In this document: positions 43,119 to 54,425 of the stretch, in pieces
How positions within the stretch are numbered: position 1 is the stretch's first letter
Layout: the number at the start of each line of letters is the position of its first letter
Assembly (NCBI GenBank): GCA_934047225.1
Contig: OW203986.1
Location: 22,385,221 to 22,449,220, forward strand
Direction: 5' to 3'
DNA: 64,000 nucleotides
DNA from: Ypsolopha sequella
Taxonomy: Eukaryota > Arthropoda > Insecta > Lepidoptera > Ypsolophidae
Translations under genes and position numbers: made by a program
The notes under the pieces: generated by a model
Told to the model about the DNA's origin: nothing
The model's input: only the letters and a program-made list of their open reading frames with translations
The model's database searches: none

Positions 43119-43283
43119 AGCCGATTCTGAAGGCTTTAATTTTAGTTTTAGTACTGTCAAAACTGAAATTTTTCCAAATTAATTTAGCTTCAGTCTATGC
43201 CTAAATATTAAGGACTATTTTGCAATGAAGAAAATTTTGTTTTGATTTCACTAAAACTAAAATTAAAGCCTTCAGAATCGGCT
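43119..43283. repeat. MITE of the AGCCGATTCTGAAGGC family, copy 2
   Basis: 165 bp with inverted ends AGCCGATTCTGAAGGCTTTA and TAAAGCCTTCAGAATCGGCT, perfect over at least 20 bp. It shares ends and part of the interior (GTACTGTCAAAACTGAAAT) with the copy at 22589-22749. TAA/TTA flank the ends, which may be part of a longer inverted end. Confidence 0.88.
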
Positions 43284-44187
43284 TTATTATCTACCTAAAA
43301 CAAGTAGGAGAAAAATGTTTCGAAGGAATAAGGAATATAAGTAATAATAATAAGTATGCAAAAAATGCATCAATGGTTTACGACACTCTGAAAACGGCCG
43401 GTTGGCCAAACTCGATAGGAAGCAGCCGTTTAAAACAGATAAGTAATAATGTAATAAAGTACATTTGCTTATTTTGACCCCATTTAATTTGAGTCAATTG
43501 TAACTACCTAAAACCAATATTGTTTCAAAGTTGTTTTATCAACTACTTACTTACCTTTAGCAATAAATACTGAGGCTGAACTATGGCAGTATGTACACTT
43601 TAAACAATAAAAAATATATATATATAAAAGTGATACATTTTTAAACATTTTTGCTCAGTATGATTTCTGAGTCGATGTGGATTTCCCGCTTCTGTTAGAC
43701 TATGTTTATACCAATATGTTGCCAAAGCCATATCTATTCCCTGCACGATGCTAGTGCCTATTCGAGCGTGCTGTTGGATGATCGTAGACCGACAATTGAA
43801 ACTATGATGTGGTAATGTACCATCGAGCACCCGACCCTTTTGGAATGCACATGTTTTGTAACGGGCCCGGTGAGATGGTGGAGTCGTGTGGCCTAGATTT
43901 GGTAACGTTTCCTGAGTGTACTTTTTGATAAAGTATAATGATTCTAAGTTTTCATTGTTCAAGTGTAACGTGAGATCCTCTTAGAGTATGCAAATAAATG
44001 ATTGATTAATTTCGCAAACAATGCATTTAGAAAAATAAGGCATGCGATTGTTATTATTCCGTATACTGTTTCGTTTTTTTTTTTTCATTTGTCTGCATTA
44101 TAATAACTAATTAAACAATCTATAAATGGAACAGATTTTGTAAAATTGTGAAGCATGTACAGAAGTGATGTAAGCCCAAAACTATGA
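43284..44187. other. Non-coding stretch, nothing recognised
   Basis: An open - strand frame of 120 codons (43600-43962) has no recognisable domain and no supporting signal. The rest is AT-rich. Confidence 0.35.
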
Positions 44188-44347
44188 GTTTTAGGGTTCC
44201 GCCGTAAAACCGAAACCCTCATAGCGATGCTCCGATGTCGTTTGTCTGGCCACGACATAACCCAAGAAAGGCTCGGCCGATTGAGCTGAAATTTGACATG
44301 TAGTCCGATTATTACTCTGGGACCCCGTGAAAAGTCGGAAAATCATC
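44188..44347 (+). repeat. AGGGTTCCG-type repeat fragment
   Basis: Begins TTTAGGGTTCCGCCGTAAAA and includes CATAGCGATGCTCCGATGTC and GGCTCGGCCGATTGAGCTGA, a relative of the GGTTCCGTA family. It is interrupted or ended by the foldback element at 44348. Confidence 0.5.
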
Positions 44348-44848
44348 TACACCGTGAAATTAAAGTGGTTTTGGAAACGAAAACTGGTAATAGTACTCGT
44401 CGATGCGAACAACTTTTACTATGGAGCCAAACCTGAAATCGCGAAAAAAAGTCAGCTGTTTCATACATTTTGGTCGGGTAGCCATGTAACTTTTCAATGG
44501 AACACGAGCCCCCCTATTCTGTATCTTTGGTTGCCAACTGAACTGGGTGCGTATCATCCAAAACATAGATAAAAACTGAAATTTCAAAATTGCCTTTAGT
44601 GGGTATTGAACTATTAACAATCTGTGTCGTCACTTCAAGTGCGAACATATCCTTAGGAAATCGGAATTCGATAGTATATCTATGTTTTTGATGATAGGCA
44701 CCCAGTTCAGAAAGCAACTAGAGATACATAATAGGCTCGCTGTTTTATTTTTCGCGATTTGAGGTTTAGTTCCATAATAAAAGTTGTTCGTATGAACTAG
44801 TACTATCAACAGTTTTCGTTTCCAAAACCACTTAAATTTCGCGGTGTA
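44348..44848. repeat. Foldback element, 501 bp, just upstream of an exon
   Basis: Ends TACACCGTGAAATTAAAGTGG and CCACTTAAATTTCGCGGTGTA are inverted. Inner pairs include GGTTTTGGAAACGAAAACTG against CAGTTTTCGTTTCCAAAACC, and ACTGAACTGGGTGCGTATCATC against GATGATAGGCACCCAGTTC. It ends 125 bp before the acceptor of the exon at 44974. Confidence 0.85.
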
Positions 44849-44973
44849 CCTATAATAAAAAAAAAAAAAACATGCGCTGTCTAAAGAAGCGTATTTTCAA
44901 AGTAATTCCTATTACGGAAACCGTACTACATAGTGAAAGGCATCCACTTTACATAATTTTTCTTTGCCAACAG

Positions 44974-45228
44974 ATGCAGAACATAAACAACATAGTAATG
45001 TTCCCAATAGACAGCCTTCTGAAGGGCGACCTCCGAGGTGTCAAGGGCGACCTCAAACGGCCCTTCGACAAGGCTTCCAAGGACTACGAGTCCAAATACC
45101 TGAAGATTGAGAAGGAGAAGAAGTCTCAAGCCAAAGAAGCTGGTCTCATTCGCACAGAAGTTACTCCAGCGGAGATTGCTGATGAGATGGAGAAAGAGAG
45201 GAGGCTGTTTCAGTTGCAGATGTGTGAG
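44974..45228 (+). CDS. Asap: ASAP exon B: BAR domain, central part
   Basis: Acceptor TTTCTTTGCCAACAG, donor GTGAGG. 255 bp, 85 codons, phase 0 at both ends. It begins MQNINNIVMF and contains DSLLKGDLRGVKGDLKRPFD, the most conserved block of the ASAP BAR domain, then KIEKEKKSQAKEAG and EIADEMEKERRLFQLQMCE. The basic residues of the KGDL..KGDLK block lie on the concave membrane-binding side in BAR proteins of this family. The internal ATG at the exon start is ordinary coding, not a start codon. It joins the exon at 7003-7151 across a 37.8-kb intron. Confidence 0.95.
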
Positions 45229-46026
45229 GTGAGGAGAGTTTTATGTGATTGATTAGTGTAATGCTTCAAGTCGGCATTGGCGTAACCAGGTTTTTGTTAT
45301 GAGAGGGGGGCCTAGTAGGAGCCAGCCCGACTGCCTGACACAAAATTGATTTTGTTAAAATAAATGGTTTATTGAAATGGAATTTCCATAAGAATCGAAA
45401 ATCACTCACCCATAAAATATGAAATTTCCTTTAATCACACGGTCATGTCAGGTTAGTCACGCTTATTCTTGATTGGTTGAAACTTATACTGGACCATTGA
45501 TACCGACTTGCTAATTTGTATAGCCTGGCAAAAAAGTTTATATTTAGTTTATAAGCGAATATAAATTCAAATTTAAGGTGTTAAAAACTACTGAATATGG
45601 CGTGGACGAAATGAATAAAATGGGTGAATAAAAATGTTAAAAACGACGACTTGAAAATAAAAACTCGAGTTGAACAATTCTCAGGCGAACAATTTTCTAT
45701 TTTAGTGACATTTATTTTTAAGTAATTAAACTAGGAACGTGGCCTCGCTCTGCTCCGCTTCGCTCGGCTCCTTATTTAATCTTACATGTAAACCTCACAC
45801 GTTCCTCCTGGCTTCGTTCGTCGTCGCCCCTATTTTTTGACTTTGGTGAAATATTTTCAATTTCATACTTTAAATTCGCCCACTCAGTATTTTTAGTGGC
45901 GCGCTTTGGTATTTATTCCGGACACTTGAAGTCGCTGATTATATTTTTTATTCGCTCGATTAATAATTATAATTTCCCTTTTGAAAAGTAAAGAAGGTAT
46001 GTTGAAATCGCGTCCTGTGCATATTT
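45229..46026. other. Intron stretch with repeat fragments
   Basis: A GCATTGGCGTAACCAGG end (about 45276) belongs to the TTGGCGTAACTAG repeat family (also 48729 and 50236). A CTCGCTCTGCTCCGCTTCGC stretch near 45745 is typical of another hairpin repeat. Nothing coding was seen. Confidence 0.45.
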
Positions 46027-46802
46027 TTAGGGTTCCGTAGTACCTAAAAGGTACAAAAAGGAACCTTATGGTGAGACTCCGTTGTCCGTCTATCCGTCAC
46101 AGCCTCATAACTTTAGCACCGTAAAAGATACATACATGAAATTTGGCACAAAAATAGCATTAATGTGCCCACATATCACGGTGTAAAAAAAAATGAAAAA
46201 ATTTTAATTGTTCAAAATATTTCCAAAACAAAAGTGGGAAAAATAAAAAATATTATCCTAAAAACACAATATGGGTATCAAATTGTAGATATTAAAAATC
46301 TGATTGAAAAAATATATACTTTCACTGTATTTATTGACACTGGTTTCGAAAAATCTTTAAAAAACCCCGAAAATATGTATGTCCCCCCCCCCCCCCCCCC
46401 TTATCTCCGAAACTGGTAGACCAAAAAATATGAAACAAATTACAATTATAGATCGTAACTGGCCAATTACAGGAAAACTATAGCGTTAAAAAAAATTGAG
46501 CACAAATGAGAAATTAAAAAAAGAAGTATAATAAATAAAATAAAATATTTTATAAAAATACAATATGGGTATCAAATTGTAGATATTAAAAAGCTGATTG
46601 TAAAAATATATACTTTGACTGTATTTACTAACACTGGTTTCGAGAAACTTTTAAAAAACCCCAAAAATATGTGTGTGTCCCTCTTATCTCCAAAACTGGT
46701 AGACGGGCAAGGTTTTAATTACTTTTCTTCTGATTCTTCTCAAAACTGTCGAATTACGGAACCCTAGGTACGCGAGTCTGACTCGCACTTGACGGGTTTT
46801 TT
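46027..46802 (+). repeat. GGTTCCGTA...CTCGCACTTG repeat, copy 2, with internal duplication
   Basis: Starts TAGGGTTCCGTAGTACC, ends GTCTGACTCGCACTTGACGG plus a T run. Inside, CAATATGGGTATCAAATTGT and the following about 150 bp occur twice (from about 46269 and 46561). A run of about 20 C bases interrupted by few others lies at 46383-46400. The third copy at about 56430-57171 has the same internal duplication. Confidence 0.75.
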
Positions 46803-48728
46803 TTATATGTGAGTTTCAACTTTACTTTTCTAAACAATTTTGCCAGGCGAGGCGAGGGCGACATAGGACGAGCTTAGAGGTGTTGATTTATTTTTTATCA
46901 ACATCCACTGAACTAAATGTATGAAACCAGCGAACGAAATAAAATAATCATGAGCCAGTAACAATACAAAGTTACGACATGAATCCCCGAGGAAGTGGTT
47001 AGAAATATTTCAGAGTGTGAACTGTCAAATAGAAGTCACAGTCCACACTCCTACACTCACGTTTCTCCTACGATATTAACGTCCCAGTGTGTTGAGTGGT
47101 GAGTCCAATTGCCGTACTTAGGGCACAAATATGGACTGCAATGTCCTACAGGATTTGAACCCGTGCACTTCCGGATTCGTGTTAAAGGCGAGGGATTTTT
47201 AATTAATTATTATTAATCCGCTACAGCCCAGTAGTCTCTACAATATCATTTACTCGTTACCAGTAGGAAATGAACTTGAAAATACAGTAAACAAACTATT
47301 CCAGTCCATCACCAACATAGTAAATATTCAGTGGAGCTCTCCATAAACAATAACTGTAATGGAAGAGTTATTTCAGGCGTAAACACACAACGCGCGGTCC
47401 TCTCAACTTTTTTATGGTGCAACTAAAAGAACATTTAAACTCCTATATCCTAGCCTCCGATGTTTTATTGTTCTCTAGTCTATTCCCGAATAAAGTATGC
47501 AACCTGCAACCCTAAACCGTTGTAATAGAGTTGACGTTAGAATATAAATTTAGTTATGTCGGAGTAGAGAGTTTTTTACTTGCTATATTTTGGAGAGTGT
47601 GCGTACTTATTCCTAATAATTAAAATTCCTAATTCACTCCCTCTTTAGCTCGATTTGTATTATTTACGGCCGTAAGCGCTTAGCAAAGTTTCACCCTTAT
47701 GTTGTTGTCATGTAATGCAACGCGTCAAATCTTCGTTTGTCACCCGTGCAGCTGGGAGAATATTAATAAAATTTGAACTTTACTCAATAAACACCTCGTG
47801 AATGGAACCCGCCTTTAAAAGATAATTCAATTCAGTTTTTAAATCAATATTACGGTTTTGGGTCAACATTCTACACAAAATATTCAAATTTGAAGTCTGT
47901 AACTAATTTCGTTTACGAGCTAGAGCGACGCGCAGATGGACAGCAGGGTGATATAGGGCTCCGTTTTGTCCTTTGGCTACGGAACTACGGATTAAAAGTT
48001 TTAGTGCAAACCCAATAGAGTCTGATATATTCAATCTATGCGACTGCTTGGATCTTTACACACAGAGACCACGGGAAGCGTGCTTTATTGTTTGGACCGC
48101 AGAACGCGTTCTCTGTAGAGAAACCAACGCGAAGCGAAAGACCAAATGGAAAAAAAATACATGATAAATTTTTTTTTTATCCGACGTGTCTATATAGGTA
48201 CATATAGATAGCATAAGCCCTAACTAGTTTAGGTTTGTCTGCTTGAGGTTAATCTTCATAGGATACATGACAAAGGACGATAAAACTCTGATCAATTTCA
48301 GCTAATAAATATTTCTACGTATTTTCTTTTTCAAAAGTCGTGTCTAGAGGTACCAGGCAGGTTGGCAGGGGCTCATAGTTAAGTTTTTTTTTACTTTTTA
48401 TAACTAGTAATAACTAAATGGCAAGCTACAGTACTACATTACTTTCATGCCAAATTTCTTATATGGCTAGTCAAAATCATAATATCATCTACAAAAAAAA
48501 AAAATGTTTGAACATCTGTAAACGGGCCACGGTTAAAATTTTTACCTATGTTATTGATTTGCTCTACAAAAGCTGCGACATTCAATTTGTTTTGCTTTTG
48601 CTATTCTGCGAACTGAACGTCGCTACAAAGTCCATTTTGGCACGTGTTGCAGTTCAGAGAAATGCGGTAATTAATATGAAACTGATGTTTGCGGCAGTGC
48701 ACTGCCCCAATATACCCTCTGGCTGAAG
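46803..48728. other. Intron stretch with a small shared cassette
   Basis: Around 46995-47110 the sequence (GTGTGAACTGTCAAATAGAA, GTCACAGTCCACACTCC) resembles 57960-58085 in reverse and 62110-62200, suggesting another short repeat family. Otherwise no gene or bounded repeat was found. Confidence 0.4.
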
Positions 48729-48992
48729 GTCATTGGCGTGGGAGCAAGGGGGGCACGCCCCCCCCATACTACCGACTGCACCCCCCCCCCCAGAAATAAG
48801 AGTATCATTGATGTGCAAATTACTAGTTTTTTTTTTAATGTAAAGAGGTGCTTTGTCCAATTGTAAGGCGTTATTGTATGGATGGTTATCTCTATTTATA
48901 TAATTATGATCTTATTCGAAAACAGATACTTGTTGATGACTTCATGCCGGGATCGCCCCCCCAGCTACAAATCCTAGTTACGCCAATGCTGA
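48729..48992. repeat. TTGGCGTAACTAG-type element with inverted ends
   Basis: Left end CATTGGCGT (48732) and right end ACGCCAATG (ending 48990) are inverted, and the right end reads TAGTTACGCCAATG. G- and C-runs follow the left end (GGGGGGCACGCCCCCCCC). Related 5' ends occur at about 45276 and 50236. hAT-like, but no target duplication was confirmed. Confidence 0.55.
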
Positions 48993-50797
48993 TAGTCCAC
49001 GGTAGAACCTGTTGGTACACTGGCCAGTGGCCACTTTAATAACCCGCCTAGTTTAACCTACGACGATTTATTAACTAGCCAGCAGCAGTGAGTGCGGCTA
49101 TAAATCCGGCCTCTTTAGCTGTCGCAATTAGCACAGAGACCGGCCTACTTGATCCTCTTTTTGTTACTCTACGAGAAGTGTGTTATATGTTTATAATTTA
49201 CTTCAACAAAAACTCGTCTTCAACGGAACTGGTGTTTAATTAATTATTGACATAACACCGGCTGCCTGCGAGTGAATGACCGACCTCATTTCGTATTATT
49301 ACTTCTTCATTCATTGAAGAATATGTATCGTTATGAAATCGACATTCGCATAAATAAAACTATCGCGGAATATCTCTAAATGGTCTGCTTTGAACCGGCT
49401 TCATATCAATTATCATATTAAATTAGCACGGAGCTGTTGCTATCGATGATTCATTGTTCTGCGGATAGAATTATAGGTTGCACTGCATTGTTCGGCTTTT
49501 CTGCTTACAATTATTATTTATTACAGTAAATTGTTGCTGGAATTTCTATTACACTATGCGTACCGTATTTTGGCCGTGACAGCCATTTGTGTAGCCTAGC
49601 AGATATCAAGTGGCTTTGCGGTCATATAATAGCTTTAAAACCTACCAAATCGAGGCTACATATCCAAAGGTCGAGAGTTCAGTGGCTGTGACACTTGTTT
49701 TACAGTTAGATATTTTGATAATGTATGTGAACTAGCGACTAGCAGGCATTTGATAGCTGTTCTGAACGTCCATATGGCAAACAGCCAAGTCTTTGCCCCG
49801 TTATGTTCAAGCGACAGCAAATCCTTTGTGTGACGCTTGTGTCCCTGTGAAGCCTACAATTCTAACTAGAACTCAATATCATTTTATGCTGATTTTTTAG
49901 AAGTATCTTTTGCCGATTCTTTAGCTTGCGAAATCGATGTCTAACTGCCATTTGAGTCGTGCTGCCAAATGTCTCTGAGCATTATCTTTAGCCCAAATGG
50001 GCATGCCAATGATGCCAAATGGCATTGCAGTCTAGAGTTCACGGACGTGTTACGTAAGAGAGGCATTCATTTGTCTGCGTTTTGGACAGTTTTTGGTTCA
50101 TCAATCGATTCTATGTAATGTTGAATCAAAGTGAAATTTTGTTCCTGATTGGCTTGTTTGCTAGAATAAAGATATTACCTAAGCTGAGTAAACTTGAACT
50201 TTCTCGATTTTCACACATAAGTAGACATTGTGACCATTGGCGTAACTAGCATTTTTGTCCAGGGGGGGGCGTGGCCCCCCTAGTAAAATTCAAGTACTGA
50301 TCTAAAAGGTAGTTTAGGTAAGAGTATGTACAGTAAATGAAGTAAGTACCAAGTACATAAGTATTAAGTACCTATTTTGGTTGGAACGGAATGTATTCTA
50401 CAATATTGTACTACTACTTTTATTGTAATTTATCCTTTTTGTGAATGTTAGTAAAATTGAAAAGGGTATTTTTATAGTACAAAAATCCTTGCGGATGCCA
50501 GAATTACTGCCCTTGGGCTAAGATTCTAGTCACTGACAGTAACCATTGATCAATCTTCGTAGCAACTGCACTAATAAAATGAAATATATTACGGCGTTTA
50601 GTTACGATTTTCCCCTTCAATTTGTTGACGGATCTGTGGTTCGTCGCTCTTACATAGCATTTCCTGACTCGTTGAGATAGTGAAGCAGTAATTTACTTTA
50701 TGGCCTGAGGGCATTTAGTTCATTATACTGCTGTTTAATGAGATGCTCCTTATCTGTCTGTTATCCCAGCCTGCCTGGTTAAACATTTATTTTTCCA
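48993..50797. other. Intron stretch, one repeat end
   Basis: About 50236-50285 carries a CATTGGCGTAACTAGC end followed by GGGGGGGGCGTGGCCCCCC, the left part of the family described at 48729. The rest has no recognisable gene. Confidence 0.4.
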
Positions 50798-51141
50798 TGC
50801 AAGTGCTCGTAAAGGTCCACTTTTTATGCATCAAAAGCGAACAGAAAGTCGATTATTTTGCCCTAGGGCTTTATTATTATGATTTTTTAAATTTATTTAC
50901 AATGGTTGGCTAACCTGCAGCCTTTACTGTGTACCATAAATGTTATACTTTTTTTTCCACTGTTTAACGGCTCTAGATACAGTCCTTTTGAGCCAATTAT
51001 AATTTAAAGTTCACAAGATTATATTTGTTTTATTTCCTCACACTATGCATTGAAAAACGTAGTATGATACACTCGCTACGCTCGTGTTTTAAATCGTCCT
51101 CGTAATTTATTCCTTTTCGCCCTAGTAGCATAAACTACTAT
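50798..51141 (-). repeat. Interspersed repeat copy B (uninterrupted)
   Basis: Reverse-orientation copy of the repeat at 25989-27582. It spans the place where the P-like element is inserted in copy A: its complement reads ATAATCTTGTGAACTTTAAA without a break. It therefore records the empty target site. Confidence 0.85.
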
Positions 51142-52338
51142 CAATTGCTTGGGTTTACGCTATCCATCCAACAGTAAACAAATCATCATTTGCTTTACTT
51201 CACAAAGCTTCAAACTACGAGATTTTTTATTTTATTTGTGCCTTTGCCCATTTAAGACCTAATGCAAGCACTACCTTGTAGACGCTAGAAAAAGAAAGAA
51301 AGTACAGCTAAGCCAATGCTTTGTGCAATATCGTGGTAGCGTGGACCACCAATGTAGCTTTTAATGGCTTTGCCATAAAGACTAGAATGCAACGTGAATA
51401 GGACGGAGTTCTGGTGTCGACACCTCGTCAGGTCGACGCCCGACCTTGCGTCGCCGCGCAGGGCCGAAGACATGGGCCCACGCTTTGTCTTGGAGCCCTA
51501 TTCGTGCTTCCGTGGGATAAAGTCGCTCGCATTAAGACCCTTGGCTGAAGGAAAATAAAAGAGGCGAACGTTGGCTGGCTAGTCAATGATTTAAGGATAG
51601 GACCCCGGTTTACCGACCCCTGTTTCTTTGGGAACAGTTGAAATGGTACTAAGGTATTGCCTGCAAAGTTTTAATAAAGGAAAAAGTAACGAATGTGTGC
51701 GTAGTACTTTGAACTTTATCAAAATTGCGATTGGGACACGTTTATGGCTTGTAGCAGAAGTTTATATAAAAGTTGTGCGAAAATGCTTTGTTGTCTGCCC
51801 GTATTGACTTTTACCTTATCACAGGACGTAAAGTTTTATTCCGCAGGGTAAACCGAAAGAAAATATATGACAACAAGGAGTTTTATAAACTTTGTCATGT
51901 GAACGTGAAGCCAATAAAACTTCACTTGCAACTTTCTATTTCTACCGCAACGTTAACATTATCGAATAGCTATAAAATCGATAAACGCTTACTGCCAGAT
52001 GCGATAAGAAAGCACACGTAATGAATGTCCCTCTAACAATTGCGTTTAGTCGGCGAAAAGCCAAGAAAATTGTGCAAGGTCGCGCCTAAGTTTATTATTA
52101 TTGCACAACAGCGCTGCAGATAAATCTGGATCCACAACCGACAACCGTGGATGCGCGTGCGTCATCAAACATAATTTTAACTCGCGGAAGGACATACGAG
52201 CGCGTAGTATTTGTGCGTTTCCTCAGTCCGCAGCCGGTTGCGGTCTTACAATCTTCGGACACGTTGACAACTAAACTGCTTGCCCACGCGCGCATTCGAC
52301 GTCACTTCGTCTGCCCTGACATCATACTTCCTTTACAG
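51142..52338. other. Intron stretch before the third visible exon
   Basis: A CpG-rich part at about 51410-51530 and another at about 52130-52310 were noted. No independent gene could be supported. The polypyrimidine tract ACTTCCTTTACAG gives the acceptor at 52338. Confidence 0.4.
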
Positions 52339-52587
52339 TACCTGATAAAGTTCAACGAGATAAAGACCAAGAAGGGGATAGAGCTGCTGCAACACCTGGT
52401 GGAATACTACCACGCTCAAACGAATTACTTCCAAGACGGGTTGAAGACGATAGAGCACTTCGGCGTGTACGTCGCGAACCTGAATATACAGCTGCAGAAG
52501 ATCAGACAGCAGCAAGACGACGAGCGGAAGAGGTTGATGGACTTGCGGAATATGTTGAGAGCCGCTGCGCCCCAGGATCGGGATCAG
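52339..52587 (+). CDS. Asap: ASAP exon C: BAR domain, last helix
   Basis: Acceptor CTTCCTTTACAG, donor GTGAAA. 249 bp, 83 codons, phase 0 to 0. It starts [20 protein letters not shown] and continues [15 protein letters not shown], a run that matches the third BAR helix of ASAP proteins almost residue for residue. The end ([20 protein letters not shown]) is a charged coiled-coil-like stretch leading to the linker before the PH domain. Base composition is more GC-rich than the surrounding intron, as in the other exons of this gene. Confidence 0.95.
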
Positions 52588-52689
52588 GTGAAAACCATTA
52601 CTTTTATCTTCCTATCTTTATTTTGAATTGCTAGTTCAGTGTTTAATAATGGCTGCAATGCATAGATTCAGTGATTGAAGGCAGTCTTA

Positions 52690-53180
52690 AGAGGCCCCTT
52701 TGCGCCTGGATTTTTCTTAAGATTCGTACAAAAGGTAAAACTGAATGTGAAGTCAACAGCTTATTTTCTTCATTTTTTTTTTGTAAGTCTAGCCAGAGCT
52801 AACTAAAGCAAAATTTTATGAAACACCATCATAATAGCTGTCAGGATATCATAAATATTGCCTCATTTATACAGTAAATAAAAAAAATAAAGAAATACAG
52901 ACGTCGTTCATGTAAAGAAGATTAAGTTTATATACTTTTCTATAAATAAACAGTTACCGTTTCACAGACGGAAAACAGTTTTTACCTGAAACCATTTCAA
53001 AAATTCATCCCTTTTTGAATATCTCGCCATTTTGCACCTCTTGAGGGATAGGTCGGAGTGCGGTGGGGGGAAGAGAAACATATATAAAGATGTGCAAAGT
53101 TTCATTGAGATCAAAGCCACCAGGACGTCACAATCACCTAAAGCATTTAAATGGCAGCTGAGCGGGATGGTCCACCTTAA
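52690..53180 (-). repeat. AAGGTGGATGGTCC repeat, inverted copy
   Basis: Shares with 58441-59184, in reverse, the words GGATGGTCCACCTTAAG, CTCGCCATTTTGCACCTCTT, AAACAGTTACCGTTTCA and AAGTCAACAGCTT. No open frame of note. Borders are approximate. Confidence 0.75.
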
Positions 53181-53303
53181 GGAAAGTCATGGGGCACTTC
53201 ATTAGGTGTCATCAATGAAGATGTCACGACATCTGTGGCCAGTGATGCTCATCAGAGTCTAACGGCAGTTCTTATTTACTCGATGTATCGCAGGCCCCTT
53301 CAT

Positions 53304-53624
53304 CAGTGGCGTATTTTAAGATTTAGCGCCCTGGGCCTGTTAGGTTTGCCGCCCCATAAAATAACGAGAAAAAGCAAAAATATTTCAAATAAAATGAAAT
53401 ACAACAGTGTGTTGATGTGGGCTAAAAATGGTGATAATGAATGAAAAAAACTATAAAGGCCATGCAAGCACCATTTATTCAATATTTACATTTTTTCTGA
53501 TTTCATAATTAACGGATTTTGCCAAGTCAGCTTCGAATACCTAATTCTTAAATGCTTGTGCCGCCCCTCGCAGCCTGCCGCCCCGGGCCATGGCCCTTTT
53601 GGCCCTAGGGTAAATACGCCACTG
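53304..53624 (+). mobile_element. Non-autonomous hAT-type element, copy 2
   Basis: 321 bp with ends CAGTGGCGTATTTTAAGATT and AAATACGCCACTG. The flanking 8-mers are CCCTTCAT and CTCTTCAT (7 of 8 matching), consistent with a slightly decayed hAT duplication. Closely related to 3932-4352, but about 100 bp shorter. Confidence 0.8.
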
Positions 53625-54166
53625 CTCTTCATTGAACACTTTGAGTGAAAGGTGAAAGGGTATGTTGTAAGCATAAAGCTTTCACAGATTCTATTGCTTT
53701 TTATTGTTTTGTACCTGAAGGTATAAAGTCTCGAGACTTTGATTCTATTGAAGATAAAGCCGTTGGTTTACTGAGGCATTAACTTCGAGTTTAGTCTTGA
53801 AATAGCTTTTGAGGGCTCTCAGAAAACGGGAACCCTAATATTGATACCAATACTATCTGTTCGTTCGTCTATCCATGGCATAACTCGAAAACCGATTGAG
53901 TTGAAATTAGACATGGTTGTTGGAGAACATGGTATCATCTACGTTTACGGAACGCGTACATCGTGTAAAAAGCACGTACACAGTGCATTTTTTTTTTAAT
54001 TATACCCCTGCAGTACATATAACAGCCACAGATGTTGCCCATTGTTCTTCGTATTATGTTTAATTAACTTCCTTGTTACCAAGTATAAAACAGAAAATAA
54101 TTATGTAAAAGGAAACTCCATTCGAATGCAAATATTTTTATAATTAAAACTATCCTTTTATTCCAG

Positions 54167-54425
54167 GGTTCATCGGTAGGTGGCTACTCGCTCCACCAGC
54201 TGCAAGGCGACAAGCAACACGGCGTGACCAGAAGCGGCTACCTTCTCAAGAAATCCGAAGGGAAGGTTCGGCGCGTCTGGCAGAAGCGACGCTGCCGGGT
54301 GACGGCTGAAGGGTTCCTGGACATATTCCACGCGGACGAGAACAAACCGCCGGCCAGGGTCAATCTGCTGACGTGCCAGATCAAAGTGGCGGCGGATGAT
54401 AAGAGGGCGTTCGATCTAGTCTCAT
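54167..54425 (+). CDS. Asap: ASAP exon D: linker and first part of PH domain
   Basis: Acceptor TTTTATTCCAG, donor GTGAGT. 259 bp; enters in phase 0 and leaves after the first base of a codon. It begins GSSVGGYSLHQLQGDKQHG, the conserved GGYS.HQLQG linker of ASAP, then SGYLLKKSEGKVRRVWQKRR, the first strands of the PH domain with the basic residues used for phosphoinositide binding, and PPARVNLLTCQIKV and KRAFDLVS. The split codon becomes TAC (Tyr) with the next exon. The high GC of this exon stands out from the AT-rich introns. Confidence 0.96.

Larger units (their letters stand above)
52588..54166. other. Intron holding two repeats
   Basis: Contains an inverted AAGGTGGATGGTCC family copy (about 52690-53180) and a hAT-type element (53304-53624). 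Otherwise AT-rich, with a fragment GGGAACCCTAATATTGATAC near 53829 that resembles the GGTTCCGTA family. Confidence 0.5.

Noticed and set aside
43600..43962. 120-codon - strand frame
   Set aside because: No recognisable domain, AT-rich low-complexity end, no transcription signals or partner exon.
44872..44973. ATG at 44872 as a start for the BAR exon frame
   Set aside because: A polypyrimidine tract and CAG precede 44974, and the family alignment begins there; the upstream codons are intron.
46383..46400. Long C run as a functional element
   Set aside because: Homopolymer runs like this are prone to sequencing error and lie inside a repeat; no function can be supported.
52147..52338. Upstream extension of the open frame before exon C
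   Set aside because: A clear acceptor (CTTCCTTTACAG) at 52338 and family alignment place the exon start at 52339; the upstream codons do not match ASAP.
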